A stretch of DNA of 64,000 nt from NCBI GenBank assembly GCA_013368325.1, contig JAACJK010000169.1, positions 310,001 through 374,000 of the forward strand, read 5' to 3'. A program made the position numbers and the translations under genes. Source of the stretch: Ephemerocybe angulata. Taxonomy: Eukaryota; Basidiomycota; Agaricomycetes; Agaricales; Psathyrellaceae. The first letter of the stretch is position 1, and each line of letters opens with the position of its first letter. Positions 22,840-32,355 of the stretch are shown piece by piece. A model generated the notes under the pieces. That model ran no database searches and was not told the DNA's origin. It worked only from the letters and a program-made list of their open reading frames with translations.

Positions 22840-24780
22840 AGTCGCCGCCCTCGCTCGCCCCTTCTTCTTCACCGATGCGGTCGCAACCGGCTTCTCGTGC
22901 GCCACGCGCGAGTGCGACATGAAGTCGCTCGACAAGAGGACGAGTTCGAGCTCGTCATGGGCCTCTTCAAGCAAGTCACCCATGAAAAGACCGAGTTTCT
23001 GCGCCATGTACGTCGCGTCGCTTACCTACTGCGACACTGTGTACTGACTGTGTGGCAGAGCCTCGAAAGCGGGATGCCGCTCGCCGACTTTACGGAATAC
23101 CAGGACGTGTTCTCCGACCCCTTCGCACCCGCCATGTTCGCCAACCACGACGGCGCCATCGACGTGAGTGTCTCTTCCTCTCATTTCCAGAGTCACCGCG
23201 TTTCTGACGGACTTTCTGCAGAACCCTCAACGAACTCCCTTCACCCCTTGCGCCTCTCGTCTCTTCAAGTTCATTCCAACACCTTCGGCACCTTCGTATC
23301 CTGGCGAAACCTCCTCCGAAAGGCAAGACGCCATCCGAAAGCGACGAAGGCAGCAACAGGCCGCCCCGCGCGTGTGTGAGGGACGAGGACGCGGCCCTGG
23401 GCTAGCACCTCTCCCGAACCCATGGCTGGCGACAGGCAGGAAGAAGAGGATCAAGAGGGAGCAGATTGTCGGAAGAGGATTGAGGAGCGGTGGCGATTTG
23501 GTGCGGATGCTGCACCACCACCTCCGGCGGCTGAGGAGGATAGCCGGGTGTCGGTCGATGAGTGCGACCCGAAGTAAGTTTCTACAAATTCTTTATATTG
23601 ATTCATTTGCTCATCCGCGAACATAGGAGGTCGCCAGCAAACGATGCGTCCCCCTCGTCCCCACATCCTCGCCGCCCAGGCTGCTGCTGCCGCATCTGCG
23701 CCTCCCACTGGCGCCCCCGTGTCTGCTTCCGTCCAAATGAAGAAGATGCCACCTCCAGCCGCCATTCCCCAGCAAATGTGAATATCCTCGAAAGGCGGCA
23801 CGCGTCTTACCCCCAGACTCCAGTCCAACGGGCCGCAGCAATCTCCTCCCCTTGCCCCCGCCGCCGCCGGAGCCGTACGCTCTGCACCGCGATGCGCACA
23901 CGCCGCTCGTCCTCGACAGCGGCGCCACCACCCTGCGCTGGGGCTTCGCCTCCTCCGCCGCGCCCTTCACAGGCCTAGCGCCGCCGCAAAGTACAAGGAG
24001 CGCCATCCAGGCTCTCGACCCGGCACCACCCTCGCTCTTCCAGCCCTCCCAGGATCCCAAGAGTCATTCCTTGTGCTACGCTACGCTACATACACGTCCG
24101 ATCCCCGCGCGCCATCCAGGGCGCTTTCCCTCCCGCCGCCGCCCAAATCCATCCTCCCCTCACGTTCGATCGCAGCCCTGGCGCCGTCCCCGACGTTGTT
24201 ATGACATCCTCAAATGTCAACGATGTGCTTCCTCCAGCTCAGCCCGCCCCTATCAACGGCGCCAACGGAGGTGGGCGCGCTGCTATCGTGATGCCACACG
24301 TCGATATGGTCAAGCCCGCGGAACCAACCAACTGCTCAGACCAACGGAACACCCACTCAAGCCACCCCCGAATCCCGATGTAGCTACTCCAACATCTCAA
24401 GATGCGCCTACGCCGAACCCAGCCCCAGCGCGACCCAAGTCGTCGAACCAGATCCTGATGAACGGAATCAGCGGCTACCAGGTCAACCCCTCTACCAGCA
24501 CCGCACTCGCCACGCAAGCCGCCTTCCTCAACTACCAGCAGCAGCTGCAGCAGAACGGGCAGCTCACGATGCAGAAGATGCAGGATCTGAAGACGGCGGT
24601 GTTCAATAGCTTGCCGCCGAGCGCGCAGGCGCAGCAGATCGCGGCGATGCAGGCGGCGGCGCAGTCGAATCGGACGTTCGCGCAGGCGCATTGGCATCCG
24701 AGTGGGGCCGCGTCGGGGATGCAGATCCCGGCGGGTGCGAACATGAAGATCCCCGCAGGCGCTGGGCGGCAGCTGCAGTG
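22840..24780 (+). pseudogene. Captured host gene fragments: EPL1 pieces and an actin-related piece
   Basis: EPL1 (enhancer of polycomb-like, NuA4 subunit) is recognisable in blocks. EDEFELVMGLFKQVTHEKTE at 22936 is followed, after an intron 23008-23058, by SLESGMPLADFTEYQDVFSD. ARLFKFIPT-like SRLFKFIPTPSAPSYP lies at about 23250. RKRIEERWRFGADAAPP at about 23475 is followed by SRVSVDECDPK. The Gln-rich C-terminal part TALATQAAFLNYQQQLQQNG begins near 24500. Between these, at about 23850-24010, EPYALHRDAHTPLVLDSG and TTLRWGFASSAAP match the N-terminus of an actin-related protein (Arp5-like), then KYKERHPG in another frame. Frames shift between blocks, stops occur, and large parts of both genes are missing. 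Introns remain, so the pieces came from genomic DNA rather than mRNA. Confidence 0.7.
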
Positions 24781-25312
24781 GTGGGGCGGTCTGCGCCTGC
24801 CATGAATGGCGCGGAGGGTGCAGGGGCAATTGGGAATGGGAATGGGAGTTTGGTGCCACCGAGGGGGCGCCTTGTGGGCGCCTTGTGCGCGCACGTTCAC
24901 CGTTGGCGAATGGGACTAGGCTGGGGCTGAGGGTACCGCCGATGGGGCACCATATGATGCCGCATATGGGGGCGCATGCGGGGGTGCCGGCGCCAAATAT
25001 TTCGCAGTCGGGGTCCTGCACCTTTAAGGGCTTCGGCGCTTAACCTCTTCGCGGCAGCGCCGGTGATTTTCTTGCTCACTGCTCTGCAGATACGTACTAC
25101 CACTACCTACTTACCTACCTGCTATCCTACCAACAATTCTTTCGTCGCAATTTATCTTCTCTTCTGATTTGCCGGGGAATTTCCGCGTAGTTCTCACATT
25201 CTGGTTGCCCACGAGTCTGCCCTTTGCCCTTTCCCACTGCTCTGCTTGCTCTTTCCTTCTCCCCAACGCCCCTTGAACGTCCCCTGCGTCCTCTCCTGGT
25301 ACCGACTTTCCG
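24781..25312. other. Spacer and promoter region inside the Plavaka element
   Basis: GC-rich end of the captured block, then a more T/C-rich stretch before the start codon at 25313 (TTTCCG ATG), consistent with a fungal promoter and leader. No feature beyond that. Confidence 0.4.
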
Positions 25313-26977
25313 ATGCCTGACCGCCCCGCCAAGATTATCGCCAGCAGCCGCGCGCGCGCCTCACCCGTCCCCAGTCGCACTCTTCCAGAGCGACCTGTGA
25401 TCTGCTCAAAGTCTCAGCGCAGGAAATGGAGGGATCTTGTGGTCTCTTACCTAGCATCGGATCTCCCTCTTTCTGTCGAGCTCATCACGTCTCCGGTGAA
25501 GGAGGCTGCATCTGCTCTTCACGAGGGCCTGGTGCACTTCTTTGCGTCGCAGCCCAACGGCTTCCTCCCTCCTACTCCCGCATGCAACAGCACATTGTGG
25601 GCCCTTGGTGTCATCTCCGACCCTGTGCAGCGACCCACCCACACCCCGGATCTCCTCGTAAGGGCGGTCCGCAGCCGCAAAAGGCACCAGGAGAATCAGC
25701 GCACAGCGAAAAGGCAGCACGTTGCCTCCGTGATGCTATTTAAAAATCCGGTGAACATGGACAAGTTCTCGCAAACGCTGGCCACATTTTGGGTGGACGC
25801 TTTACCTTCCGGGCAGGAGAATCCTCCGAAAGGCCACTGGATTGCTGAAAGACCTGAGCAGTACACCGAATGGGACCGCTATTTTCAAAATCAAAAGCGG
25901 CCTGACAAGCGCAGAGGCCGGCAGCCTGTCCACCTCGTGGATTTTGAGTCACTTCAGCTCGTCATACCTGTAGAGGTCAGCTGCCACATACGAGATAAGG
26001 AGACTGGGGAGCTAGTCTTCGTAATCATCCGCAACTTTTGCAAGATCCCAGGCATGGTGCAGTTCGGGAGGAAAGTCGTCGCAGATGCCGTGGCTACCAG
26101 AAAGAATATCCGCGTAAGTTTGAGTTTGAACGGCTACGTGCGCGCTAGGCTAATATCCTCAAAGATGGAAGATACAGGATCAGTCGTTCAAGTAGGATTC
26201 TCTGCTGGTTCCCGCAGTGTGCCATCCTTTGGATTCGTCAGGAACCTCGTATCGAAAGCGGTGGATGCCGACGCTGCAAATCGCGAATTTTCTGTTCTCC
26301 TCACGTTCTTTTGGCTTTGCTCAATGGGAGTCTTCCCAGAAGAGATTATTCGCGACTTCAAGGCGTTTTACGGCGAGTTCGACATCCCCCGGCTCAACCC
26401 CGACTGGCCTACTTTCGACGAGGCGCGCGGAACTTTGATTCTCCCACCGGAGTGCGGTAGTTATGCGTTCAAGGATGTTGAGTTGGCCCCAGGCTGCGCC
26501 GTGATGGTCCAGCGCTATGCACGGTGAGTGTAGTGCGCACTGTACTGATGCTGCAACTGCGACTTACTGTAGTCTGTTGGGACTCGGATATTTAGTGCCG
26601 TTCACCGAGAGAAGCAGGGACACGATTGGGGTCTTACATGGACCATTCTTCGCGAAGGCACCGATGTCAGTGGAGGCAACTTCTTCCTTGCAAAGTACGG
26701 AGTTGCTATCATGCAGTCTCCAAATTCTGCATTTGCGTGGAAGCCCTCTCACTTCCATTCCACGAGCCTTGCTTCATTCGAGCCAACCTTCGATGTGCCT
26801 GACCTTGAAAGCCCCAAATACAATCAGCAAGCCGTGGCCTTTGTTACATCGGGACGGATTAAAAGTGTCTACGCAAAGTGGAAGGGAAAGCACGGCCTTT
26901 CGGGCAAGCAAAGGGTCGACGGGGCAATTATTGAATTGGCTACTGTTGCTGACGAAGAAGACGAACTCTACGAATGA
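25313..26977 (+). CDS. TET/JBP-like 2-oxoglutarate dioxygenase-related protein, transposon cargo, 530 aa
   Basis: Exons 25313-26523 and 26596-26977; the 72-nt phase-2 intron uses acceptor ATATTTAG. An extra in-frame 51-nt intron (GTAAGT at 26115 to CAAAG) is possible. The C-terminal part reads RAVHREKQGHDWGLTWTILR then SGGNFFLAKYGVAI and AWKPSHFHSTSL, which follows the pattern of fungal TET/JBP dioxygenases: H-x-D/E, a GG-x-F/L-x-L-x-x-G strand and a distal His. If so, the iron ligands would be the His and Glu of HRE and the His of FHS; the usual Asp would be Glu. Such enzymes oxidise methylated bases and are known as cargo of basidiomycete transposons. The N-terminal 300 residues are unassigned. 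Assignment rests on motif reading only. Confidence 0.55.
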
Positions 26978-27305
26978 TTCTACTTACAGCAGCTGTAATT
27001 CTACCTGTAGTATCACATCCCCGTCGCTAACCTATGATTCTCACCACTGCAGAAGCCCCACCGGCCCAAGAAGTCGAGGGTATGGGTATGGGGCGGCGGG
27101 CGTGGGCTCACCCCGGCAATCTCCGTTGGCGGCTCCCTCGGCCGGCTCTCCGACGCTTCAAGTCACGTTGGGCCAACCGGCACGGCCTCCAACCGGCCCC
27201 CATCGCCGTGGCAGGCGTTTCTGGCCCGCGGCATTAATTCCGGTCCTTCGGCCAACCGTAATCCGGCCGGCATTTGTTGATCTGGCCGCCAACGGCGATC
27301 AACAA

Positions 27306-27325
27306 GGGGTCGGGTTTTTCCGACA
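27306..27325 (-). repeat. Right terminal inverted repeat of Plavaka element
   Basis: Reverse complement reads TGTCGGAAAAACCCGACCCC, one mismatch to the left end. It is followed by GG, the second copy of the target duplication. Confidence 0.9.
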
Positions 27326-28421
27326 GGGGTAGCCGCATCGACAGAAATGTGAATCCTGTAGACCAATTGAGTGAGACTTGTAAAGGATTGAGGATTGAGG
27401 CATGCAATCGGGGACCGAAGTTCGTCGGTGATGGGAACTGGGACGTCTGAGATCGGCACCATGTCTTCCAGCTGAAGCTCTTCGAGGGATGTCGCCTGTG
27501 CAAGGAGCAGTTGCACACCGTCACGAGAAACAGAGTCATGCCTTTGAGTCGGCAGATGGGTAACCAGCTTCTTGAGTCTGTCAAACTTGACAGGGCACTG
27601 GTCAATATTTGCCTGAGTCTGGAGGATGCGATGCAAGGATTCGACAGAGATATTGCCCTTTAGCTTCAGATCCTTGAGACGAGTTGCGACTCTCATTTTA
27701 TGGATAGAGTGCCTAAAAATGAGAATAAGTGACCTAAAATTGTATACACGTATGAGGGTGCTTACTTGTAAGGCCACAGTTTTGCATCTTTGAGTTTGAG
27801 GGTTTCCAGTTTGGTACAGATCTTCAAAGCGCTGACGGGGATAGCCCCATTGCGTAGCTTCAGAGTCTTCAAGTAAGGTTGAAGTACCACGGACAGAACA
27901 GCTTGGGCGTGTCGTGACGCGTAAAAGTTGCCAAAGAACTTATAGGCCACTTCTCCCGGGCCCTCAAACACAAGGGAGAACTTCTCAACCTTGCCTAGCA
28001 TTCCTAAAAGCCGGACGGTCTCGTCCGAGGCGCCGTTCCTGGTCGGATTGGCAGTGTATCGCAATTCGCGTATAGCCTCTGCTATTCCGTGATTTCCGGC
28101 AATTATCGTCCTCGCAAACTCCTCTGTAGGATCCCTTCCGTATAAGACCATGCCACTTCCAAGGGTGACTGTCTCTTGGGGACGAAGATTGACAGCCTCG
28201 AAGAGAATCCTTTGACCTCCCGAGCGGAAAACCCTGTTGACCAGGCATAGAGATTTGAGGTCCCGGCCGCTATCGCACATGGCAGCCACATCTTCGAGAA
28301 TCATATATAGTATCTCTGCTGGGAGGTGCGAACCCCATCTATTGAGAGAGGGTACCGCGCAAGAAAGCGAACCACCGGAAAGAGGACGAGGTATGGAGGG
28401 CATCACAAGTCGAATGAACAT
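27326..28421 (-). pseudogene. F-box-like gene, 5' part with start, cut off by transposon insertion
   Basis: Exon 1 is 28421-27766, the intron 27765-27713 (53 nt, GTAAGC to TTTAG, phase 2), and exon 2 is 27712 down to the transposon edge at 27326. The ATG at 28421 opens MFIRLVMPSIPRPLSGG. An F-box-like segment follows (LPAEILYMILEDVAAM ... LKSLCLVNRVFR). Leucine-rich pieces include LKTLKLRNGAIPVSALKI and LEELQLEDMVPI. Reading into the transposon adds VGKTRPLVDRR and a chance tail to 27163, so a truncated protein could still be made. The missing C-terminal 140 codons are at 15316-15736 on the other side of the element. Host function (SCF substrate receptor) is inferred. Confidence 0.85.
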
Positions 28422-28932
28422 GGATGAAGGAAAGGAACCCAAAGCTGATAGCCGATCGCCTCATGCTTCGTTTGTTCGCACAATATCTACAAACACGGAA
28501 CATTCGCCAAGGTGGGTGTATGGGACAGAATCGTCACATGATTTCCTATGATTCCCAATTCGTCCGCAGAATATAATTTCAATATATTTTTGCATCACGC
28601 CGCGTGACCCCTGGACTCTTTGTTTCATCGCTTAGCCTTCTTTCTCTCTTCTAGGGACACTACCCTGCAAGAATTCCATTCGATTGACGACTCGATAACA
28701 GTGTGGTATTCATCTGGAGAGGTTGAGCTTACTTCGCGTGCTGATCGAAAATTCCAATCCCGATTCTTCCGGGAATGGCAGAACTCTTAACATTGACGCC
28801 CAAATAGCGGTCCACGAGCCAGACTGTATGTACATGGTATCCGATATTGAATGTATTTATGGCTCTCCTATAAAGGATGGTGATCAGATATCAACAAGAT
28901 GCAGCATCGACTATATACGCACAAGACCTTAT
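28422..28932. other. Intergenic, nothing recognised
   Basis: Upstream region of the split F-box-like gene and 3' flank of the next small gene. TTTCAATATATTTTTGC near 28580 is AT-rich. Confidence 0.4.
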
Positions 28933-29232
28933 TCAGGGAAGCGAGATGGTATCCTGGCCGCACACCTCCTTCACACAGCGCCCTTTAGTCGTGATGGCAT
29001 CCAAGAAGCCGCGAGGTATGGGTTCCTCCCGACCCAAAAGGCATCGCCTCATGCATTCTGCAAGGCATTGTAAGAATGAGTTGCAGCGGCCTAGGATACT
29101 TGGGTACACACCTTGAAGTTTAATAGCAGCTTGAAGTTCTTCCTCGGTAGTTGGGACCACAGCGCCGCTCACAGCGACTCCTGCGAATATGGTGTAGGCG
29201 ACGAGAGATACGAAGGGGATGATATAGTGCAT
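28933..29232 (-). CDS. Small secreted protein, 81 aa, two exons
   Basis: Exon 1, 29232-29112, encodes a leader MHYIIPFVSLVAYTIFAGVA followed by VSGAVVPTTEEEL. A 54-nt intron (29111-29058, GTGTGT to TTGCAG, phase 1) is in frame, so the unspliced message would also be open. Exon 2, 29057-28933, encodes ECMRRCLLGREEPIP and ends with GRCVKEVCGQDT. The mature peptide has four cysteines spaced C-x3-C and C-x4-C. No family is recognised. Splicing removes a stretch containing two further cysteines, so the two possible products differ in cysteine count. Confidence 0.6.
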   Translation of the reverse strand: MHYIIPFVSLVAYTIFAGVAVSGAVVPTTEEELQAAIKLQGVYPSILGRCNSFLQCLAECMRRCLLGREEPIPRGFLDAITTKGRCVKEVCGQDTISLP

Positions 29233-30038
29233 CTCGACCAAGGGTTAAGGGTAGGGGAATGTAATGGCTTGAGCTTGAAGTGGGTGATAATCAGTATGCG
29301 GATGGTCGGGGTACTTATATGCACGAAATAAATACAAAATGTATGGACATGAGTTGTCAGTCTCAGGTCCAGACGGTTAGCTCGCGAGACAGAGGCGAGT
29401 AGTGCCCCGGTCTCTGCTCGGCTTAGGCGCTGCATTGTATTCAGCATCCCCAAACGTCCATCGTAGCGGCCTTTGCTAACTTCGTTATTCGCCTATGCAA
29501 TACTCTTTCAATTTACTTTCTTTGGTACTTAAATAGACGCAAGTGAACATGGGACATTACCTGTGGTGGATCCGGAATGAACGCCTCGCCACAGACACCG
29601 GGTGAGCAGACACTATTCCATATATACACTTTGCGTTATTTGCAGTGCCCACATCTGGCCCACATACCAGTGGTGATCCCGTGGTGATTTGGCGAGGAGA
29701 ACTCGTTCGTGTTCAAGCGCGTCGTTGCCTTCAAATACTAGTGACGTGAGCAGGTTTAGCATAAAGGCCGTTCACGGTCGACAGGCAACCCGACAGTAAC
29801 AAAATACAACACTGTATCAATACACATATCCAGTCTAACCAGTAACTCAAGTCGTGTGTCCCGAAGCAAACAAATGGCCGCTGCGATAATCGTGTCCAAA
29901 ACCGAGAGGGAGAGAGAAAAAGTGAAAGCGAAATCGTAGGAATCGTAACAGTGTTCGTGAGAGCCAGCTACCATTATCATAAACCCAGAAAATGAAACCC
30001 GAAAGAGACCCAGCATTGAAGAATCAGCATATCCACGC
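29233..30038. other. Intergenic and likely 3' UTR of the mucin-like gene
   Basis: No coding signal. The part next to 30038 is the downstream flank of a minus-strand gene. Confidence 0.4.
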
Positions 30039-32355
30039 TCAGGGCGTGTAGTCAATCCTACCACCATCCTGGTGGACAAGCACCTGGTCCGGTCGAACCT
30101 GCGCCCCACCACCCGAGAACGGATCGCGATTCTCAACGACGTCAACCCTCTGCCCATCATGGAACGGCCCATAGCGATCCTCCTCCTGTACCATACCCAT
30201 CGGCGCATTCCCTCCACCATACCCAACCCCAGCCATCCCTCCCGAAATATCAGAGGTCGAGCGCTGATGAAGCCCAGTCGCAGGACTCATACTCCTACCC
30301 TGCGTGTACATGGACGACATGCCGCCGGTCCCAGTCGAATCGATGGACGGGCGATGGTACGGCTCAGGCGAAGTCGCATTTTGCACGTAGAACTGGCCGC
30401 CGTGCTGGTTAGTAGCCTGCCCAGTGCTCCGTGTACCTCCAACTTCGGACATGCTGCGCGTGCCACCTGTCGCGGCATAGCCAAACTGTGGCGCGAAGGG
30501 GGGTGCGGAGGGGGCGTTGTAGACTGATCCGGGGTCGATGACAGACTGGATGTCGTTTCCTTGGTCTCGACGCCTTCGGCGTCGAAGGAGGAAGAAGATA
30601 GCGATGCCAATGATGATGAGTCCGGCAATACCTACGAGCACAAGCGGAAGTCAGCATCTGGAAGTCGTTGGAATACAGTTACGACCCACCTCCTACAGCT
30701 CCTGCGATGATGGGTACGTTGTTCGGAGTTGGTTTACGCTCGGTCAGGTTGTGGCGAATGATGACAGTTCCCGGTGGGATGACGGAGGTAACAGGGTACT
30801 CGGTGATGGTCAGCGTCGTTCCGACCGTAATCCTGCAGGTGCGATAAGTAAGAGATGAAAGGCGTTGAAAAAGAACCTACGTTGTGGTGGTGACGAAAAT
30901 TGTCGTGAGAGCGACAGTGAGCGTCGTCCGCTCCCAAGTTGTTCCCTCGTACACCGTCGTTTTGTCCTTCCATGCCGATTGCGGCAACGCAGAGAGGTAT
31001 GTGACGGCGGGCTCCTTCGTGACTTCAGGAGGGCACCAAGTCGTTGTGGGGGTCCACTGAGGATCGGTCCACGGCTTGTACGAAGGGTCGAAGCTAGTCT
31101 GGCTCGTAGTGGAGTGTGTCGTAGTGGTAACGGGGTCAGCAGCGCCATGAGACGAACTACCTCCTGTAGGCGTTACCCCAGTGGTACTTCCGCCGTCCGG
31201 CGCGACGAGGGAGGTTCCCGAGGTAGTGGTAGTGGGCGTCGATACAGACTCTCCAACTGAGGTGGTTGAGGAGGTGGTTGAGGAGGTGGTTGTGGAGGCG
31301 GTTGTAGAGGTGGTCGTGGATGTGGGATCAGGACTCGCAGTGCTAGTGGTAGTTGAAGACGTCGTACCTCCGCTTGTGGTGGGGGTCGTCGTTGGGGAGG
31401 TAGTTTCAGTACCTATGGTGGTGGAGGTCGTGTCCGTCGTCGATGGCGTAGTCGTCGTGGACGTATATGTATCAGTGTTCGATGTGGTCGTAGAAGTGGA
31501 TGTCGACGCAGTTGTATCGGTAGTCGATGGGGTCGTGGTAGTGGACGTCGTCGTAGTCGTATCGGTGGTCGACACGGTCGTAGTCGTGGTCGTTGCAGAG
31601 GATGTAGTCGAAGAAGTAGACGTAGTATCGTCAGTGGTGGTCGGAGACGTGGTAGGCCCACTTGCAGTAACTGTGGGCGTACCTCCTGTGGTCGTCGCGG
31701 ACGTCGTCTCCGTTCCACTGCTTGTTGCCGGGGTCGTCGTCGGGGTTGTTTCTGTCGGCACGCTTGTCGCTGGGGTGGTCTCCACTGGGGGCACAGCAGT
31801 CGTTGCCGGGGTGGTCTCTACAGGGGGCGCTGCATTCGTTGCCGGGGTGGTCTCCACAGGGGGTGCTGCAGTGGTCACCGCACCCCCTCCACCAGCCGCG
31901 GTCGTCCCGCCTCCCGCGCCTCCCGCATCTGTTGTCGGACCGCCTCCCCCGCCTGCGCCCCCTCCAGTTGGACCACCTCCGGCTCCACCAGTCGCACCAC
32001 CATCTCCTCCTGCTCCTCCTCCTCCACCAGTGGCGCCACCGCCGCCCGGTCCTCCTCCTCCAGTTGCGCCACCACCTCCAGCACCTCCTCCAGTTGCACC
32101 TCCTCCGCCTGCTCCTCCTCCAGTTGCACCTCCTCCTCCAGCTCCGCCTCCAGTCGCTCCGCCGCCACCGGCACCACCTCCAGTGTCACCACCTCCGCCT
32201 GCGCCTCCTCCAGTTGCCCCTCCTCCCCCTGTTCCTCCTCCAGTGGCACCGCCCCCACCCGCGCCTCCACCGCCTGTAGCACCTCCTCCTCCTGCGCCTC
32301 CTCCGGTCGCACCTCCTCCAGCTCCACCGCCTGTCGCGCCGCCAGTACCGTCCAT
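30039..32355 (-). CDS. Mucin-like single-pass membrane protein with Gly-rich and Thr/Ser-rich repeats, 736 aa
   Basis: Exons 32355-30881, 30832-30690, 30631-30039 with introns of 48 and 58 nt; phases fit. The N-terminal 150 residues are a GGGATGGGAGGG-type repeat, then a long Thr/Ser/Pro stretch, expected to be heavily O-glycosylated. A conserved juxtamembrane block follows: PWTDPQWTPTTTWCPPEV, AVTYL, then TTVYEGTTWERTTLTVALTT and TEYPVTSVIPPGTVIIRHNL. The membrane helix IAGLIIIGIAIFFLL is followed by a hexa-arginine stop-transfer and a cytoplasmic tail rich in Gly, Ser and Met. No in-frame ATG gives a signal peptide; a hydrophobic leader lies upstream in another frame (about 32390-32460), so the true first exon is probably missing from this model. 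A cell-wall sensor or adhesin role is plausible. Confidence 0.7.

Larger units (their letters stand above)
15739..27325 (+). mobile_element. Plavaka-type DNA transposon, 11,587 bp, complete
   Basis: Ends: left 15739-15758 TGTCGGAAAATCCCGACCCC and right 27306-27325, its reverse complement with one mismatch (19/20). GG flanks both ends (15737-15738, 27326-27327), a 2-bp target duplication as in CACTA relatives. GCCAAC occurs three times near each end (15802, 15832, 15901; 27172, 27251, 27288). Cargo in order: transposase, DUF6698-like protein, scrambled EPL1/actin-related fragments, and a TET/JBP-like protein, all on the plus strand. All three complete genes have open frames with consistent splice phases, so the element may be, or recently was, autonomous. 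It sits inside a host F-box-like gene. Confidence 0.9.

Noticed and set aside
24239..25021. Minus-strand Arg-rich ORF of 260 codons in the Plavaka element
   Set aside because: GC-rich antisense reading of the captured EPL1 fragments; no domain, and the plus strand shows the homology.
26517..27332. Plus ORF of 271 codons overlapping the last exon of the dioxygenase-like gene and the right transposon end
   Set aside because: Ser/Leu/Thr-rich out-of-frame reading; the acceptor ATATTTAG puts the exon into the frame with the GGNFFLAKYG motif instead.
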